From NCBI RefSeq assembly GCF_000715505.1, contig NZ_JHEH01000020.1, positions 1 to 57,804 of the forward strand: a stretch of DNA of 57,804 bases. Reading direction: 5' to 3'. The notes under the pieces were generated by a model. That model was not told the origin of the DNA. It worked only from the letters and a program-made list of their open reading frames with translations, and ran no database searches. This DNA comes from Thioclava dalianensis (GTDB lineage: Bacteria > Pseudomonadota > Alphaproteobacteria > Rhodobacterales > Rhodobacteraceae). A program made the translations under genes and the position numbers. Position 1 is the stretch's first letter, and each line of letters opens with the position of its first letter. This document shows, one piece after another, positions 43,714 through 52,647 of this stretch.

Positions 43714-44681
43714 CAGCGTGTCTGCAGCAAAGCGGCGATATAGCCATAGCAATAGGAGAAGGCCACCTGTTGCTGGTTCTCGCCCGAAAGGGTGGGCATG
43801 TGATCAGGCATCACCATGTATTTATACGCGGTTTCGCGAAGCACATCTATCACTGCCGGCATGTCGACATCGCCCTCTTCGGGAAAACTCTCGCGGAAAC
43901 TATAACGCTTGCCGACGATATTGCGGAAATGGATGTTCATCAGCTTGCCGCGTTCGCCAAACCAACGCGTGACGTCGGGCACCTCCCGAACGTCCTCCAG
44001 CATCTCGGCCAACGTCCCGATGCAGAAGTTAAGCCCGTGTATCGGACTTTCATGCAGGCTCACAAAGCGCTTCATGCCTTCAACAGTACCCAGAACCCGC
44101 GTCACTCCCATGTAGCCGGGCGGGGTCGCCGGGTCATGAGGATGACAGGCCAGCCGGACCTGAGCCGTCTCGGCAACCGGCACAACACGGGCGAGGAAAT
44201 AGCCGATGCGCTCCCAGATCTCGTCTTCCTCCAGAACGCCCACGCCCTCGGGAGCAGGGGCCTGAAGATCGGCCAGATCGGTGCGCCAGGCTTCAGAGCT
44301 ATAGCCTCCCCGGCCCGGTTCCATCGGCGTGCGTGGAATGCCGATGTAATTGAAGTTGTAACGTACTGCCGGAATCCCCGCCGCGCCGCAATTTTCAATC
44401 AGGCGGCAAATGCCGTCGATCTGCTTGTCGCGATCCGGCCCGGCCAGCAGGATTTCGGGGCAGGGGACATCGTGATCGACCCGGCGTGAAGGCATCGGCA
44501 GTTGGGTCATGTCCAGCACCAACCCGAAACTTTCAATCTTTTCGCGGAAAGCTTCGAGCAGAGGGCGATCCCAGCCGCGCCAATCACCCTCGGGCGTGGC
44601 CGAAACATGGGTGACCCCCAACTGACGCATAACCCGGTAGTCGTCGTCGTGGCGCGCGGGCAGTTGTGTCCCAAGATACAT
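43713..44681 (-). CDS. UxuA-like mannonate dehydratase family protein (short form)
   Basis: TIM-barrel protein of 322 residues, about 80 shorter than UxuA at 2432. It keeps family metal and acid segments: RYNFNYIGIPRTPMEPG, RLACHPHDPATPPGYMG, LNFCIGTLAEML, NIHFRNI and MVMPDHMPTL. ATG 44681 has ATAGGAGAATCGCCG in front. The gene is coupled to the GH28-like gene and divergent from the AGE isomerase. Differences from UxuA (R-P-D-H-G becomes M-P-D-H-M, D-D becomes H-D) suggest another aldonate or a different reaction, so I do not give it the symbol uxuA. Confidence 0.75.
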   Translation of the reverse strand: MYLGTQLPARHDDDYRVMRQLGVTHVSATPEGDWRGWDRPLLEAFREKIESFGLVLDMTQLPMPSRRVDHDVPCPEILLAGPDRDKQIDGICRLIENCGAAGIPAVRYNFNYIGIPRTPMEPGRGGYSSEAWRTDLADLQAPAPEGVGVLEEDEIWERIGYFLARVVPVAETAQVRLACHPHDPATPPGYMGVTRVLGTVEGMKRFVSLHESPIHGLNFCIGTLAEMLEDVREVPDVTRWFGERGKLMNIHFRNIVGKRYSFRESFPEEGDVDMPAVIDVLRETAYKYMVMPDHMPTLSGENQQQVAFSYCYGYIAALLQTR

Positions 44682-44739
44682 CGGCGATTCTCCTATGCGG
44701 GCGGGCCTGCGACCCTCGTGTATAACTTCTTGTTCTACG

Positions 44740-44750
44740 TTGTATGATAA
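44740..44750. promoter_or_regulatory. TnGTATGAyA box upstream of the UxuA-like gene
   Basis: TTGTATGATAA, 59 nt before the start at 44681 and followed by ATTGTCAAG (TTGACA on the minus strand, a possible -35). It fits the FadR-subfamily GntR consensus usually written TNGTNNNACNA. Probable site for the regulator at 52648. Confidence 0.55.
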
Positions 44751-44873
44751 ATTGTCAAGGCGGCGCACGAATTTGCCGTCAAAACGGCGGCAACTGGTCA
44801 TTCTGCTTTTTCTCTTCAAAACAAACGTGCAACTGAGGCAGGGTCAGTAAAAAGCGGACATTGCAACCGAAAT

Positions 44874-44884
44874 TTGTATGATAT
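44874..44884. promoter_or_regulatory. TnGTATGAyA box upstream of the AGE gene
   Basis: TTGTATGATAT, 65 nt before the ATG at 44949. It overlaps a likely -10 (TATAAG at 44884-44889, 17 nt after TTGCAA at 44861-44866), so binding would block this promoter. Confidence 0.55.
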
Positions 44885-44948
44885 ATAAGTCAACGGACCC
44901 GCAGCCGCCTCAATCCGGAACACCAGATAAGGCCAGACAGGAAAGCGC

Positions 44949-46196
44949 ATGACGACCACAGCCAAACTGCCCGCAACTGCGCCATTCTGGGGCACAGACG
45001 CTCATCGGGCCTATCTGACGCAGGATGCAAAGCGGCAATTCGACTTCTTTGCGCGCGGTCTTGATTCACGTGGGGGGTTTGCCCCTCAGTCCATGAATGG
45101 AGCGCCGATCAAGGATGCGCCGCGTGAACTGCACGCCACCACGCGCATGGTGCATTCCTTCGCCTTGGGGCAGCTGGCGGGGCGGGGCGACGGGGCGACC
45201 ATGGTCGATCACGGCATGGCTGCGCTTCGCGATTGTCATCGCGATGCACGTCATGGCGGCTATGCTTGGTCTTTCGATGAAGATGGCAGGGTACAGGACG
45301 GACAGAAGTTGGCCTATGGGCATGCCTTCGTGCTTTTGGCCGGGGCCAGCGCCAAGATGGCAGGGCACCCGGAGGCGGATGCCCTGATTGCCGATGTGAT
45401 GGAAGTAATCGACCGCCATTTTTGGGATTCTGGTCTTGGCCGCATGCGCGAGGAATATGCACAGGATTGGGACCCGATCTCGCAATATCGCGGCATGAAC
45501 GCCAATATGCATTCGATCGAGGCCTTCCTGACTGCATTCGAGGCCACCGGCGAGCGCGAATTTCTCGACCGTGCATTGTCGATTGTCGACTTCTTCGTCG
45601 CCAAGATCGGAGCCAGCCATGGCTGGCGTCTGCCCGAGCATTTCACCGAAGACTGGAAGGTCGATCCCACTTACGAGGGCAATCCGATGTTCCGCCCTGC
45701 CGGGACCACGCCGGGCCATTCGCTCGAATTATCTCGGCTGCTTCTACAGGCATGGGACCTGTCAGGGCGCAGCCGATCCGACCTGCTGCTATGGTCGGAG
45801 GCTCTCTACACCCGTGCTCTGAGCGATGCGTGGGACGCGGATCTGGGCGGTTTCATCTACACGGTCGCCGCCGATGGAACGCCACTTCGTCGGTCGCGCT
45901 ACTGGTGGCCATTGACAGAGGCTATCGGGGCCGCCGCCGCGCGCCTCAAATGCGATCCGCAAGAGATCACGGAGGCGCAATATCTTCAATTCTGGCAGAC
46001 AGCAGACGCCTTATTCATTGATCGGATGCAGGGAGGTTGGATCCCTGAGGTCGGACCTGACAATCTTCCCGATGATCGCCAATTCACCGGCAAGCCGGAC
46101 ATCTACCACTCGATTCAGGCGACACTGTTCCCGCTGGTACCGCAGCTTTCGTATCAGGCCCGTGCTCTGGCCGAACTGGGGCTCGATCTGAACTGA
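44949..46196 (+). CDS. AGE-family (N-acylglucosamine 2-epimerase) sugar isomerase
   Basis: (alpha/alpha)6-barrel protein of 415 residues. Conserved segments are LHATTRMVHSFALG, KLAYGHAFVLLAGAS with His, QYRGMNANMHSIEAFLTAFE, PAGTTPGHSLELSRLLL and RYWWPLTEAIGAAA. The arrangement of histidines matches aldose-ketose isomerases of the YihS/mannose isomerase group more than the renin-binding epimerases. AGACAGGAAAGCGC precedes the ATG. It is the lone plus-strand gene of this half of the locus. A role in interconverting the sugar freed by the GH28-like enzyme is inference. Confidence 0.82.
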   Translation: MTTTAKLPATAPFWGTDAHRAYLTQDAKRQFDFFARGLDSRGGFAPQSMNGAPIKDAPRELHATTRMVHSFALGQLAGRGDGATMVDHGMAALRDCHRDARHGGYAWSFDEDGRVQDGQKLAYGHAFVLLAGASAKMAGHPEADALIADVMEVIDRHFWDSGLGRMREEYAQDWDPISQYRGMNANMHSIEAFLTAFEATGEREFLDRALSIVDFFVAKIGASHGWRLPEHFTEDWKVDPTYEGNPMFRPAGTTPGHSLELSRLLLQAWDLSGRSRSDLLLWSEALYTRALSDAWDADLGGFIYTVAADGTPLRRSRYWWPLTEAIGAAAARLKCDPQEITEAQYLQFWQTADALFIDRMQGGWIPEVGPDNLPDDRQFTGKPDIYHSIQATLFPLVPQLSYQARALAELGLDLN

Positions 46197-46249
46197 AGGC
46201 GTTCCGGGCCCCCGAATGTTTCCCGTTCAAGAGCGTCATTTCGGAAAGG

Positions 46250-47122
46250 TCAGAGCCGATAGCACGGCTCGGCCAGCCCCTGCATCGGCAGCTCGACGAC
46301 ATAGAGGTCTCCGCCCGGTCCTCGCCCATCAGCCTTGAGCGTGGTGATCACCGCGCTGCGAAGTTCTGGTCCAACAAAGCACAGATTGGTCGGGTTGGGC
46401 ACATCGAGCCGGATCTCGGCATCGAGCTTTCCCTCGGGCGTCAGGCGCAGCACCCGTCCGCTGTCGCTCGCGGCGATCCAATAGCATCCAGCCGTGTCGA
46501 TCGCAGCGCCGTCCGGCCGTCCTCCCAGAAACCTGTGATCCGCAAAGGGCCGTTCATTCGTGATCTCGCCGCTGTCAGAATCCAGATCCCAAATTGCGAC
46601 ATGTGCGCAAAGCGGGTTGGAATCCGACACATAAAGCCGGGTGCCCTCTGGGCTGAAGGCCAGTCCGTTCTGGGTACGAAACTGTCCCGCGCGAGCGGTG
46701 ACTGCGCCGCCTTGACCCAGTGTATACAGCCTGCCGAAAGCACCAGGTGCCGATGTATCGGGCGCAATGCTGCCCGACCAGAACCGGCCCTGCCGGTCGC
46801 AGGCCCCATCGTTCATCCGCCAGCCGGTCGCCAGTCCTGGCCCGCCGACCGGGTGCATCTCCACCCCGGTCTCGGTCAGATCCAGCATGGCAAAGCCGCG
46901 CGCGGTCGACGCCGCAAGCCGCCCGTCCTCGGCCAAGGCAATAGCGCCTACCCGCACTGGCAAGGCATGCGCCGTGACCCTGCGATCCTCCCAGCGCAGA
47001 CGCAACAACTCATTTGCGGCCAGATCGATCCATATCACCTCGCCCCGCGCCGGATCCCACACTGGGGTCTCGTTCAGCCCGCGCCCAACCGGAGCAAGGC
47101 ATTGCGCCTCGAACACGGCCAT
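46250..47122 (-). CDS. SMP-30/gluconolactonase-family sugar lactonase
   Basis: Six-bladed beta-propeller of 290 residues. The metal ligands of SMP-30 are in register: Glu18 (LNETPVWD), Asn152 (QNGLAFSPEG) and Asp204 (GRPDG), with substrate-contact Arg102 and Asn104 in GWRMNDGACD. It would hydrolyse a sugar lactone. In a locus with uronate dehydrogenase, whose product is an aldarolactone, the likely substrate is galactaro- or glucaro-lactone, which would give the free aldarate as a branch beside Gci. It sits 5 nt from the ABC ATPase gene, downstream of it. Confidence 0.85.
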   Translation of the reverse strand: MAVFEAQCLAPVGRGLNETPVWDPARGEVIWIDLAANELLRLRWEDRRVTAHALPVRVGAIALAEDGRLAASTARGFAMLDLTETGVEMHPVGGPGLATGWRMNDGACDRQGRFWSGSIAPDTSAPGAFGRLYTLGQGGAVTARAGQFRTQNGLAFSPEGTRLYVSDSNPLCAHVAIWDLDSDSGEITNERPFADHRFLGGRPDGAAIDTAGCYWIAASDSGRVLRLTPEGKLDAEIRLDVPNPTNLCFVGPELRSAVITTLKADGRGPGGDLYVVELPMQGLAEPCYRL

Positions 47123-47126
47123 CGGC

Positions 47127-48212
47127 TCAGACCCGCGGCAGAATGCGGCGTTCGGTGGCGCAGTCGAAGATCAGAGCCTTATCCTCGCGCACCCGCAGCG
47201 CCACTTGATCGCCGTCGCGCAACGCACTGCGCGCCTTGGACGCGACTAGGATCTGCCCCATATCCGAGTGGCAGATCACCGTAGTATCCGATCCTGTGCT
47301 CTCCACCGCATGTACCGTTGCGGGTAGGGTACCGACATCGGGGGCATCGGCGACGTCAATATATTCCGGGCGAATGCCGATCACCACCTCCTGGCCAGAT
47401 TGCAGATCGTAGCCCTCGGGCAAGGGCAGCTCGTGCGCAGTGCCCGCAAGGCTCAGGGCCCGGCCCTGATCCCCGACGCGCGCCTCGATCATGTTGATCG
47501 CCGGAGATCCGATAAAGCCCGCAACGAAAAGGCTCTCGGGAAAATCGTAGAGCTCCAACGGGCTGCCCACTTGCTCCACCCGTCCATCACGCAGAACCAC
47601 GATCTTTTCACCCATGGTCATCGCCTCGACCTGATCGTGGGTCACATAGATCGAGGTCGTCTTCCAGCGCTGATGAAGATCACGAATCTCGCCACGCACC
47701 TGACTGCGGAGCTTGGCGTCGAGGTTCGACAGCGGCTCGTCGAACAGGAAGACCGAAGGGTTGCGTACAATGGCCCGACCCATCGCGACGCGCTGACGCT
47801 GGCCGCCCGACAACTCTTTGGGCAGCCGGTCCAGCAGCTCTTCAAGACCAAGCATCACTGCGACTTCCTGAACCTTTGCCTCGATCTCGGCTTTGGGGCG
47901 ACGGGCCAGTCGCAGAGCAAAGTTCATATTCTCGCGCACCGACATCTGCGGGTAGAGCGCATAGGATTGGAACACCATGGCGATGTCGCGCTCCTTTGCA
48001 GGCAGGTCGGTCACGTCGTTTTCGGCGATGAAGACATTTCCCTGCGTGGCCTCCTCGAGCCCGGCAATGATCCGGAGCAAGGTGGATTTGCCCGAGCCGC
48101 TGGGTCCGATCAGAACACAGAATTCTCCCTCGGCGATTTCAATCGAGACATCTCGGATGACCTTGACTGCTCCGAAGGACTTGGAGACGTTGCTGAGGGT
48201 TACCGCACCCAT
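47127..48212 (-). CDS. Sugar ABC transporter ATPase (CUT1, MsmK/UgpC type)
   Basis: ATPase of 361 residues. It has Walker A GPSGSGKST, Q-loop VFQSYALYPQMSVREN, signature [16 protein letters not shown], Walker [16 protein letters not shown], switch YVTHDQVEAM and a TOBE domain (EVVIGIRPEYIDVAD). I start at ATG 48212, which has AAGAGGTATCAA in front. It is fourth in the unit binding protein - permease - permease - ATPase - lactonase. Confidence 0.88.
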   Translation of the reverse strand: MGAVTLSNVSKSFGAVKVIRDVSIEIAEGEFCVLIGPSGSGKSTLLRIIAGLEEATQGNVFIAENDVTDLPAKERDIAMVFQSYALYPQMSVRENMNFALRLARRPKAEIEAKVQEVAVMLGLEELLDRLPKELSGGQRQRVAMGRAIVRNPSVFLFDEPLSNLDAKLRSQVRGEIRDLHQRWKTTSIYVTHDQVEAMTMGEKIVVLRDGRVEQVGSPLELYDFPESLFVAGFIGSPAINMIEARVGDQGRALSLAGTAHELPLPEGYDLQSGQEVVIGIRPEYIDVADAPDVGTLPATVHAVESTGSDTTVICHSDMGQILVASKARSALRDGDQVALRVREDKALIFDCATERRILPRV

Positions 48213-48267
48213 TTGATACCTCTTTGTTGATTGTCGGCGAGGCAAGGAACACTCCCGCCACCGACTC

Positions 48268-49107
48268 TTACCCTTTGACCGCGCCGGCCATCAGGCCACG
48301 GTTGAAGTGCTTTTGAAGGAGAAGATAGATGATTACGCTGGGTGCCATCGCGATCAGTGTCGCGGCGACAATGATATTTGGCGTGATCGTGGGATCCACG
48401 CGCAGCGACGCCAGTGCGACCGGCAACGTCATCAGGCTATGATCCTGTACCACGATCAAAGGCAGCAGATACTGGTCCCAGATCATGATGAAGCCAAAGA
48501 TAATAACCGTTCCAAGTGCTGGCCGTATCAGCGGTAGAATTACATGGCCGAACACCTGCCAGTCGTTGGCCCCGTCGATGCGCGCAGCCTCCTCTAGTTC
48601 TTTCGGCACGGCGCGCATGAATTCGGTCAACATGAAAATAGAGAAGGCCCAGCCCACCACTGGCAAGATCATCGCGGCGTAGTGGTTATAGATCGGCTCG
48701 TTGATGATTGGCAGCGGCTTGAGCGTCACCAAATAGAGCGGGATCGCGATCACTTCTTCAGGCAACATAAGCGTCGTCAAAATCAAAAGGGTGACGACCG
48801 CCGCGCCACGGAACTTTTTGCGCGCAAGTGCATAGGCGGCGAGCGCGCTGACCAGAACCTGTGCGATGGTGCCGAAACCCACCACGATCAGCGAGTTCAA
48901 CAGGTAGCGCCACACCTTCATGTCGAAAAAGGCGATGCGGAAGTTCTCCAGCGTGAAGCTTTGTGGAATCAGCGTCAATTGGCCCGGCTTCAGACTCGTG
49001 CCGCTGAAGGCGGTGACCAACACGCTCCAGAACGGTCCGACGAAAATCAGCAAGATGAGACCGTAGACAATAACCTGGAGGGTTTTGAGGGTAGGTGACT
49101 TCTTCAT
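48268..49107 (-). CDS. Sugar ABC transporter permease (CUT1, MalG type)
   Basis: Permease of 279 residues with six spans. It begins MKKSPTLKTLQVIVYGLIL, has the EAA loop EAARIDGAND and ends HFNRGLMAGAVKG, the usual MalG-type tail. The gene lies 12 nt after the other permease. Confidence 0.9.
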   Translation of the reverse strand: MKKSPTLKTLQVIVYGLILLIFVGPFWSVLVTAFSGTSLKPGQLTLIPQSFTLENFRIAFFDMKVWRYLLNSLIVVGFGTIAQVLVSALAAYALARKKFRGAAVVTLLILTTLMLPEEVIAIPLYLVTLKPLPIINEPIYNHYAAMILPVVGWAFSIFMLTEFMRAVPKELEEAARIDGANDWQVFGHVILPLIRPALGTVIIFGFIMIWDQYLLPLIVVQDHSLMTLPVALASLRVDPTITPNIIVAATLIAMAPSVIIYLLLQKHFNRGLMAGAVKG

Positions 49108-49119
49108 CTCTTTCCCCCC

Positions 49120-50061
49120 TCAACCGAAGAAACGATTCTTGAGCACGGTGTGCAGAATCGTCATCAAAACGGTGAACAGAAGCAGCAAGAATGAGACGGC
49201 TGCCGCATAACCGTAGTTCAACTGCTCGAACCCGACCTTGTAGATCTGCGTCATGATCGTCGAGGTCGAGCCTGCCGGACCGCCACCGGTGGTGGCATAG
49301 ACCTCGGTGAAGACACGGAAACCGCGAATGAAGGACAGCATTACCACCACCGAGATCGCCGGAACAATTCCCGGCAGGGTCACGTGCCAGATCTTGCGCA
49401 GCCGACTGGCGCCATCGACATCAGCGGCGTCATACAGCTCGCGATTTATGCTGACGAGGCCGGCCAGAAAGATCACCATGTCATATGGGGCGCTTTTCCA
49501 GATGCTCATCAGGATCAGAACCCACAGCGCCTGCGACGGATCGGTCAGGAAACCCTGCGGCGGAATACCGAACAAACCGATGAACGAGTTCACCAGCCCA
49601 TAACTGGCCGAGTTGAACAGAATTCGCCAGAGCTCGGCGATAATCGCCACGCTGGTGATCGCCGGTACGAAGATTGCGGTGCGAATGATGCGCACGTGAC
49701 GCGCCGGCCCTTCAAGCGCCAATGCCAGAAAGAAGGCCAGAACCGCTGCGCCGATCGTTTCCGCAATCACATAGATGATGGTGTGCCAAGTCGCGACGAG
49801 CAGGGCGCTGTCGTGCAAAATCGCACGATAGTTATCTAAGCCGACCCAGACGCTGGGATCGTAAAACTTAACCTCATAGAACGACATGAGGAAGCCTGAG
49901 ATCATCGGGTAGAACTTGAACCAGGTGAACACAATCAGCGCCGGCATAAGATAGAGCCATGGCATCACGCCCCTGCCCAGCCGACGCAAGGCCGGAGACC
50001 GGGTACTGCGTTTGCGGGGAGCGGGACCGTTGGAATGCGCGGACGGCTGCGTCTCGGTCAT
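49120..50061 (-). CDS. Sugar ABC transporter permease (CUT1, MalF type)
   Basis: Permease of 313 residues with a charged N-terminal extension (residues 1-30) and six spans starting MPWLYLMPALIVFTWFKFYP. The segments VGLDNYRAILHD and EAA-like DAADVDGASRLRKIW are present, ending with VLKNRFFG. ATG 50061 follows AAGAGGACAATT. The preceding gap to the binding-protein gene contains a hairpin. Confidence 0.9.
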   Translation of the reverse strand: MTETQPSAHSNGPAPRKRSTRSPALRRLGRGVMPWLYLMPALIVFTWFKFYPMISGFLMSFYEVKFYDPSVWVGLDNYRAILHDSALLVATWHTIIYVIAETIGAAVLAFFLALALEGPARHVRIIRTAIFVPAITSVAIIAELWRILFNSASYGLVNSFIGLFGIPPQGFLTDPSQALWVLILMSIWKSAPYDMVIFLAGLVSINRELYDAADVDGASRLRKIWHVTLPGIVPAISVVVMLSFIRGFRVFTEVYATTGGGPAGSTSTIMTQIYKVGFEQLNYGYAAAVSFLLLLFTVLMTILHTVLKNRFFG

Positions 50062-50094
50062 AATTGTCCTCTTGGGAACAGGTAAGGGGCAGGT

Positions 50095-50122
50095 GATGCG
50101 CCGCAAAACCCGGCGACGCATC
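50095..50122 (-). terminator. Weak hairpin after the sugar-binding protein gene
   Basis: GATGCG (50095-50100) and CGCATC (50117-50122) enclose a further CCG/CGG pairing, 20 nt beyond the binding-protein stop. The stem is bulged and weaker than the other three. Confidence 0.35.
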
Positions 50123-50142
50123 GAAGCGGCATCAACCCACGC

Positions 50143-51444
50143 TCATTCCTTGTACGACGGGTCGAGCACGCCCTGCTTCTTCAGCTCGGCTGCAACTTTC
50201 GTATTCAGGTCGGCCAGTTGCGCGGGAATGTCGGACTGACACTGCGACAGGATCGCGTTGAAACCATCGCCGGTCAGCAGACGGATCGACGTCCAGTCAG
50301 GCACAGCCGGCATGTAGTGACCGTAGTTCAAGAACGTATCCTGATAGACTTTCCAGCGCGGATCTTTGCGGATCTTCAGCACATCCATTGTCGTGTTCAC
50401 CGGCAGGCGCACCAAAGGTGTGACATCCGAACCGACGTTCATCCCGATCTTCTGCCCCTCGGGCGAGATCAGGAAATCGAGGAACTTCATGACAGCGGCC
50501 TTGTCCGTGGTGCCTTTCAGCATGTAGGCGCTGGTGCCCTCTGCCAAGGCGGCAACACCGCTCGGTCCGGCCGGCAGCATATCGACCTCGGTCTTATCCA
50601 AACCAGGCTCCTTGGCAATCTGGCCCAGATCGTATGGTCCGTCGATCAGCATCCCGGTTTGCCCCGAACGGAATGTCGGAAGCGTGTCGCCGGTCGTGGC
50701 GTTCACCGCGCCCGGCTGTGCCAGCCCATCGCAGATCAACCCGCGCACGAAGCTCAGCGCCTTGGCGTCTTCGGGAGTGTTCAGAATTGGCAGAAAGCCG
50801 TCCTTGGTCTTCTTCAGGTAGCCGCCACCAGCCTGCCAGAGAAAATGGCTCATATACCAGCTCGCGTAGCCACGCGTGGTCGAGGCCGGGATCGCCAGCC
50901 CGAAGGTGTCGGCCTTGCCGTTGCCGTCGGGGTCATCATGGGTGAAGGCTTCGGCCAATTTGCGCATGTCGTCCCAGGTCTTCGGGACCGGCAGGCCGAG
51001 CTTCTCGCGCCAGTCCTTGCGTACGAACAGCGCAAAGGCCTGTGCCGAAATCGGCACAGCGTAATATTTGCCTTGACCATCCTGCGCGCTCTGCCAAGCG
51101 ATGTCCGAGACGTCCTTCCAACCGGCCAGTTTGGTGCGATCGATCGGATCTAGGATCCCCATCTGCCGCATGCTGCCAACCTGTGACGAGTCGTTGATAA
51201 CGACATCGGGGAGTTGGCGCGCCGCGGCAGCGCGCGCCAAGCGCTGTTCGAAGTCGATACCGCTGTTGAAGGTCTCCACCTTGATACCTGTCTCCTTTGT
51301 AAAGGCATCGGTGATAGCTTTTAGAACGCTGATCGACTGATCGGTCTGGCGACTCCAGACGGTGATGGTCTCGGCTGAGGCCGGCAGCGCCACGGCAACC
51401 GCAAGGCAGCCACCCAGCAACAGTTGTCCGAATTTGGATTTCAT
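50143..51444 (-). CDS. Sugar ABC transporter substrate-binding protein (CUT1)
   Basis: Periplasmic protein of 433 residues, extracellular-binding family 1. The signal peptide is MKSKFGQLLLGGCLAVAVAL with cleavage near PASAET. The mature start is ETITVWSRQTDQ, and PISAQAFALFVRKDWREKLG and GLPVPKTWDDM are typical. TCAAGGGAGGATCAG precedes the ATG. CUT1 systems usually import di- and oligosaccharides, which fits an intracellular GH28-like hydrolase. A TnGTATGAyA box lies 121 nt upstream. Confidence 0.88.
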   Translation of the reverse strand: MKSKFGQLLLGGCLAVAVALPASAETITVWSRQTDQSISVLKAITDAFTKETGIKVETFNSGIDFEQRLARAAAARQLPDVVINDSSQVGSMRQMGILDPIDRTKLAGWKDVSDIAWQSAQDGQGKYYAVPISAQAFALFVRKDWREKLGLPVPKTWDDMRKLAEAFTHDDPDGNGKADTFGLAIPASTTRGYASWYMSHFLWQAGGGYLKKTKDGFLPILNTPEDAKALSFVRGLICDGLAQPGAVNATTGDTLPTFRSGQTGMLIDGPYDLGQIAKEPGLDKTEVDMLPAGPSGVAALAEGTSAYMLKGTTDKAAVMKFLDFLISPEGQKIGMNVGSDVTPLVRLPVNTTMDVLKIRKDPRWKVYQDTFLNYGHYMPAVPDWTSIRLLTGDGFNAILSQCQSDIPAQLADLNTKVAAELKKQGVLDPSYKE

Positions 51445-51564
51445 CTGATCCTCCCTTGAAAGTCTCTTCCTGCGGTCGAAAAACCCGAAGCCTCCCGGCA
51501 TTATCGCACGACGCTAGCCTGACGGAGCGTTCGGTTCAACTTATTTATAGGATAAAAACGCAAT

Positions 51565-51575
51565 TTGTATGATTT
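51565..51575. promoter_or_regulatory. TnGTATGAyA box upstream of the sugar-binding protein gene
   Basis: TTGTATGATTT, 121 nt before the ATG at 51444, in an AT-rich stretch (51541-51580). It is likely an operator of the transporter unit. Confidence 0.5.
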
Positions 51576-52255
51576 CTTTGGTCGTTTGCCGTAAATTTCC
51601 CCGCTGGAGCAACGGAAATTCGCCAAGTTTTTCTCCAAGATCGAGTCTTTTTAGTGGTTTGTTCGATGGAGTTTGCCTGTGACGACTCGCATTTGGTGCC
51701 TGGCTAACGGCTCGACGCAGGAAAACTAGACGTGATCGCGCGCGTGGGCATGCAGATAACGAAGCGCCTATCCAGCGCCCCTGCAGATACGAACACCTGC
51801 TGATCGGACCAACAAAGACGCACGGGAGCAACTTGCAAGCGGGACAAGAGCCGATCAGGCTGTTTCAGATCCGAGACATTGCTGGCGTCTGGCAGGGCAG
51901 ACTGCGAGCAGGTTTCCATAAGCGACATCCCCAGCGACGCAACTTGCGCGACCAACAACATCGCCTGAACCCGAAAATCGCGAGAGAAATAAGAGTGATG
52001 CATCATATCAAACGGCTGCCCTCGCGACCGGTCAAATCGGAACTGAGGGCGCCGCACCAGTGACCGTCGGCGCAAATCGATCAGAAGTGGCGTGCAGCCT
52101 CCGAGATCAGTCAACAGCCTCGATACTTAGAGAAAACCCTTAAAATCAACACGCTAAGTTTCTGTTTTCGACAGAAAGCCCCGCGAACTTGGTGCGTCGC
52201 GAAATTTCTCTCTGGCTGGTTGATCTGTCTAGAGGAGGCCCATCCCGGGCCGCCG

Positions 52256-52460
52256 AAAACGCTTGGCACGGATCCTGTTGGCAAAGGGTGCCATTCCAAA
52301 GCGTCCCTCTACATTCGGTTTCGGCGGAGCCAGAAGCTCCCGCCGATCTCCGTCGCGCGCCCACATGGCCGCCGTCAGTATCCGCATACCGGCATTGAGG
52401 GCGAGGCAGGAGCTCTTCGCGGCAACCACCTCACCGCCCAGTAATCGAAACCTGTATGAC
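52256..52460 (-). pseudogene. Aldose 1-epimerase (GalM-like) fragment
   Basis: The minus-strand frame gives DGDRRELLAPP and then GRFGMAPFANRIRAKRF. This matches the N-terminal region of aldose epimerases (E-L-L-x-P, then F-P-x-x-P-[FY]-x-N-R-I-x-x-x-x-F). Upstream and downstream parts of the barrel are lost within about 30 residues on either side. A mutarotase would suit this uronate locus, so I read it as a relic of an original member. Confidence 0.45.
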
Positions 52461-52462
52461 AC
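52452..52462. promoter_or_regulatory. TnGTATGAyA box upstream of the GntR gene
   Basis: CTGTATGACAC followed by TAAGTCAAC, 186 nt before the ATG at 52648. It suits autoregulation, though the distance is long. Confidence 0.45.
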
Positions 52463-52647
52463 TAAGTCAACAACCCGTTGACGCCGTGCACAAACCCGCG
52501 CAGGGCGGGCTGCGTCACGCCCAAACACATATAGCAAAACCAAGCAAACGCCTTTCCAGACCTAAAGCTGCATGATAGGTTCCGAGAAAGGGATGCGATA
52601 TCTCGCGCCTCATTCGCACCGGCCCTTACTCTCACAGGAGATCACGC

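Larger units (their letters stand above)
51445..52647. other. 1.2-kb interval without an intact gene
   Basis: Between the divergent binding-protein and GntR genes. It holds two TnGTATGAyA boxes (51565, 52452) and an aldose epimerase-like fragment (52256-52460). A minus-strand frame at 51704-52114 and several short plus frames show no family, no good ribosome site and mixed codon use; I regard them as non-coding. The interval looks like a decayed gene or an old insertion. Confidence 0.45.

Noticed and set aside
51704-52114. 136-codon minus-strand frame in the gap upstream of the GntR gene
   Set aside because: No recognisable motif or Shine-Dalgarno and codon use unlike its neighbours; likely non-coding.
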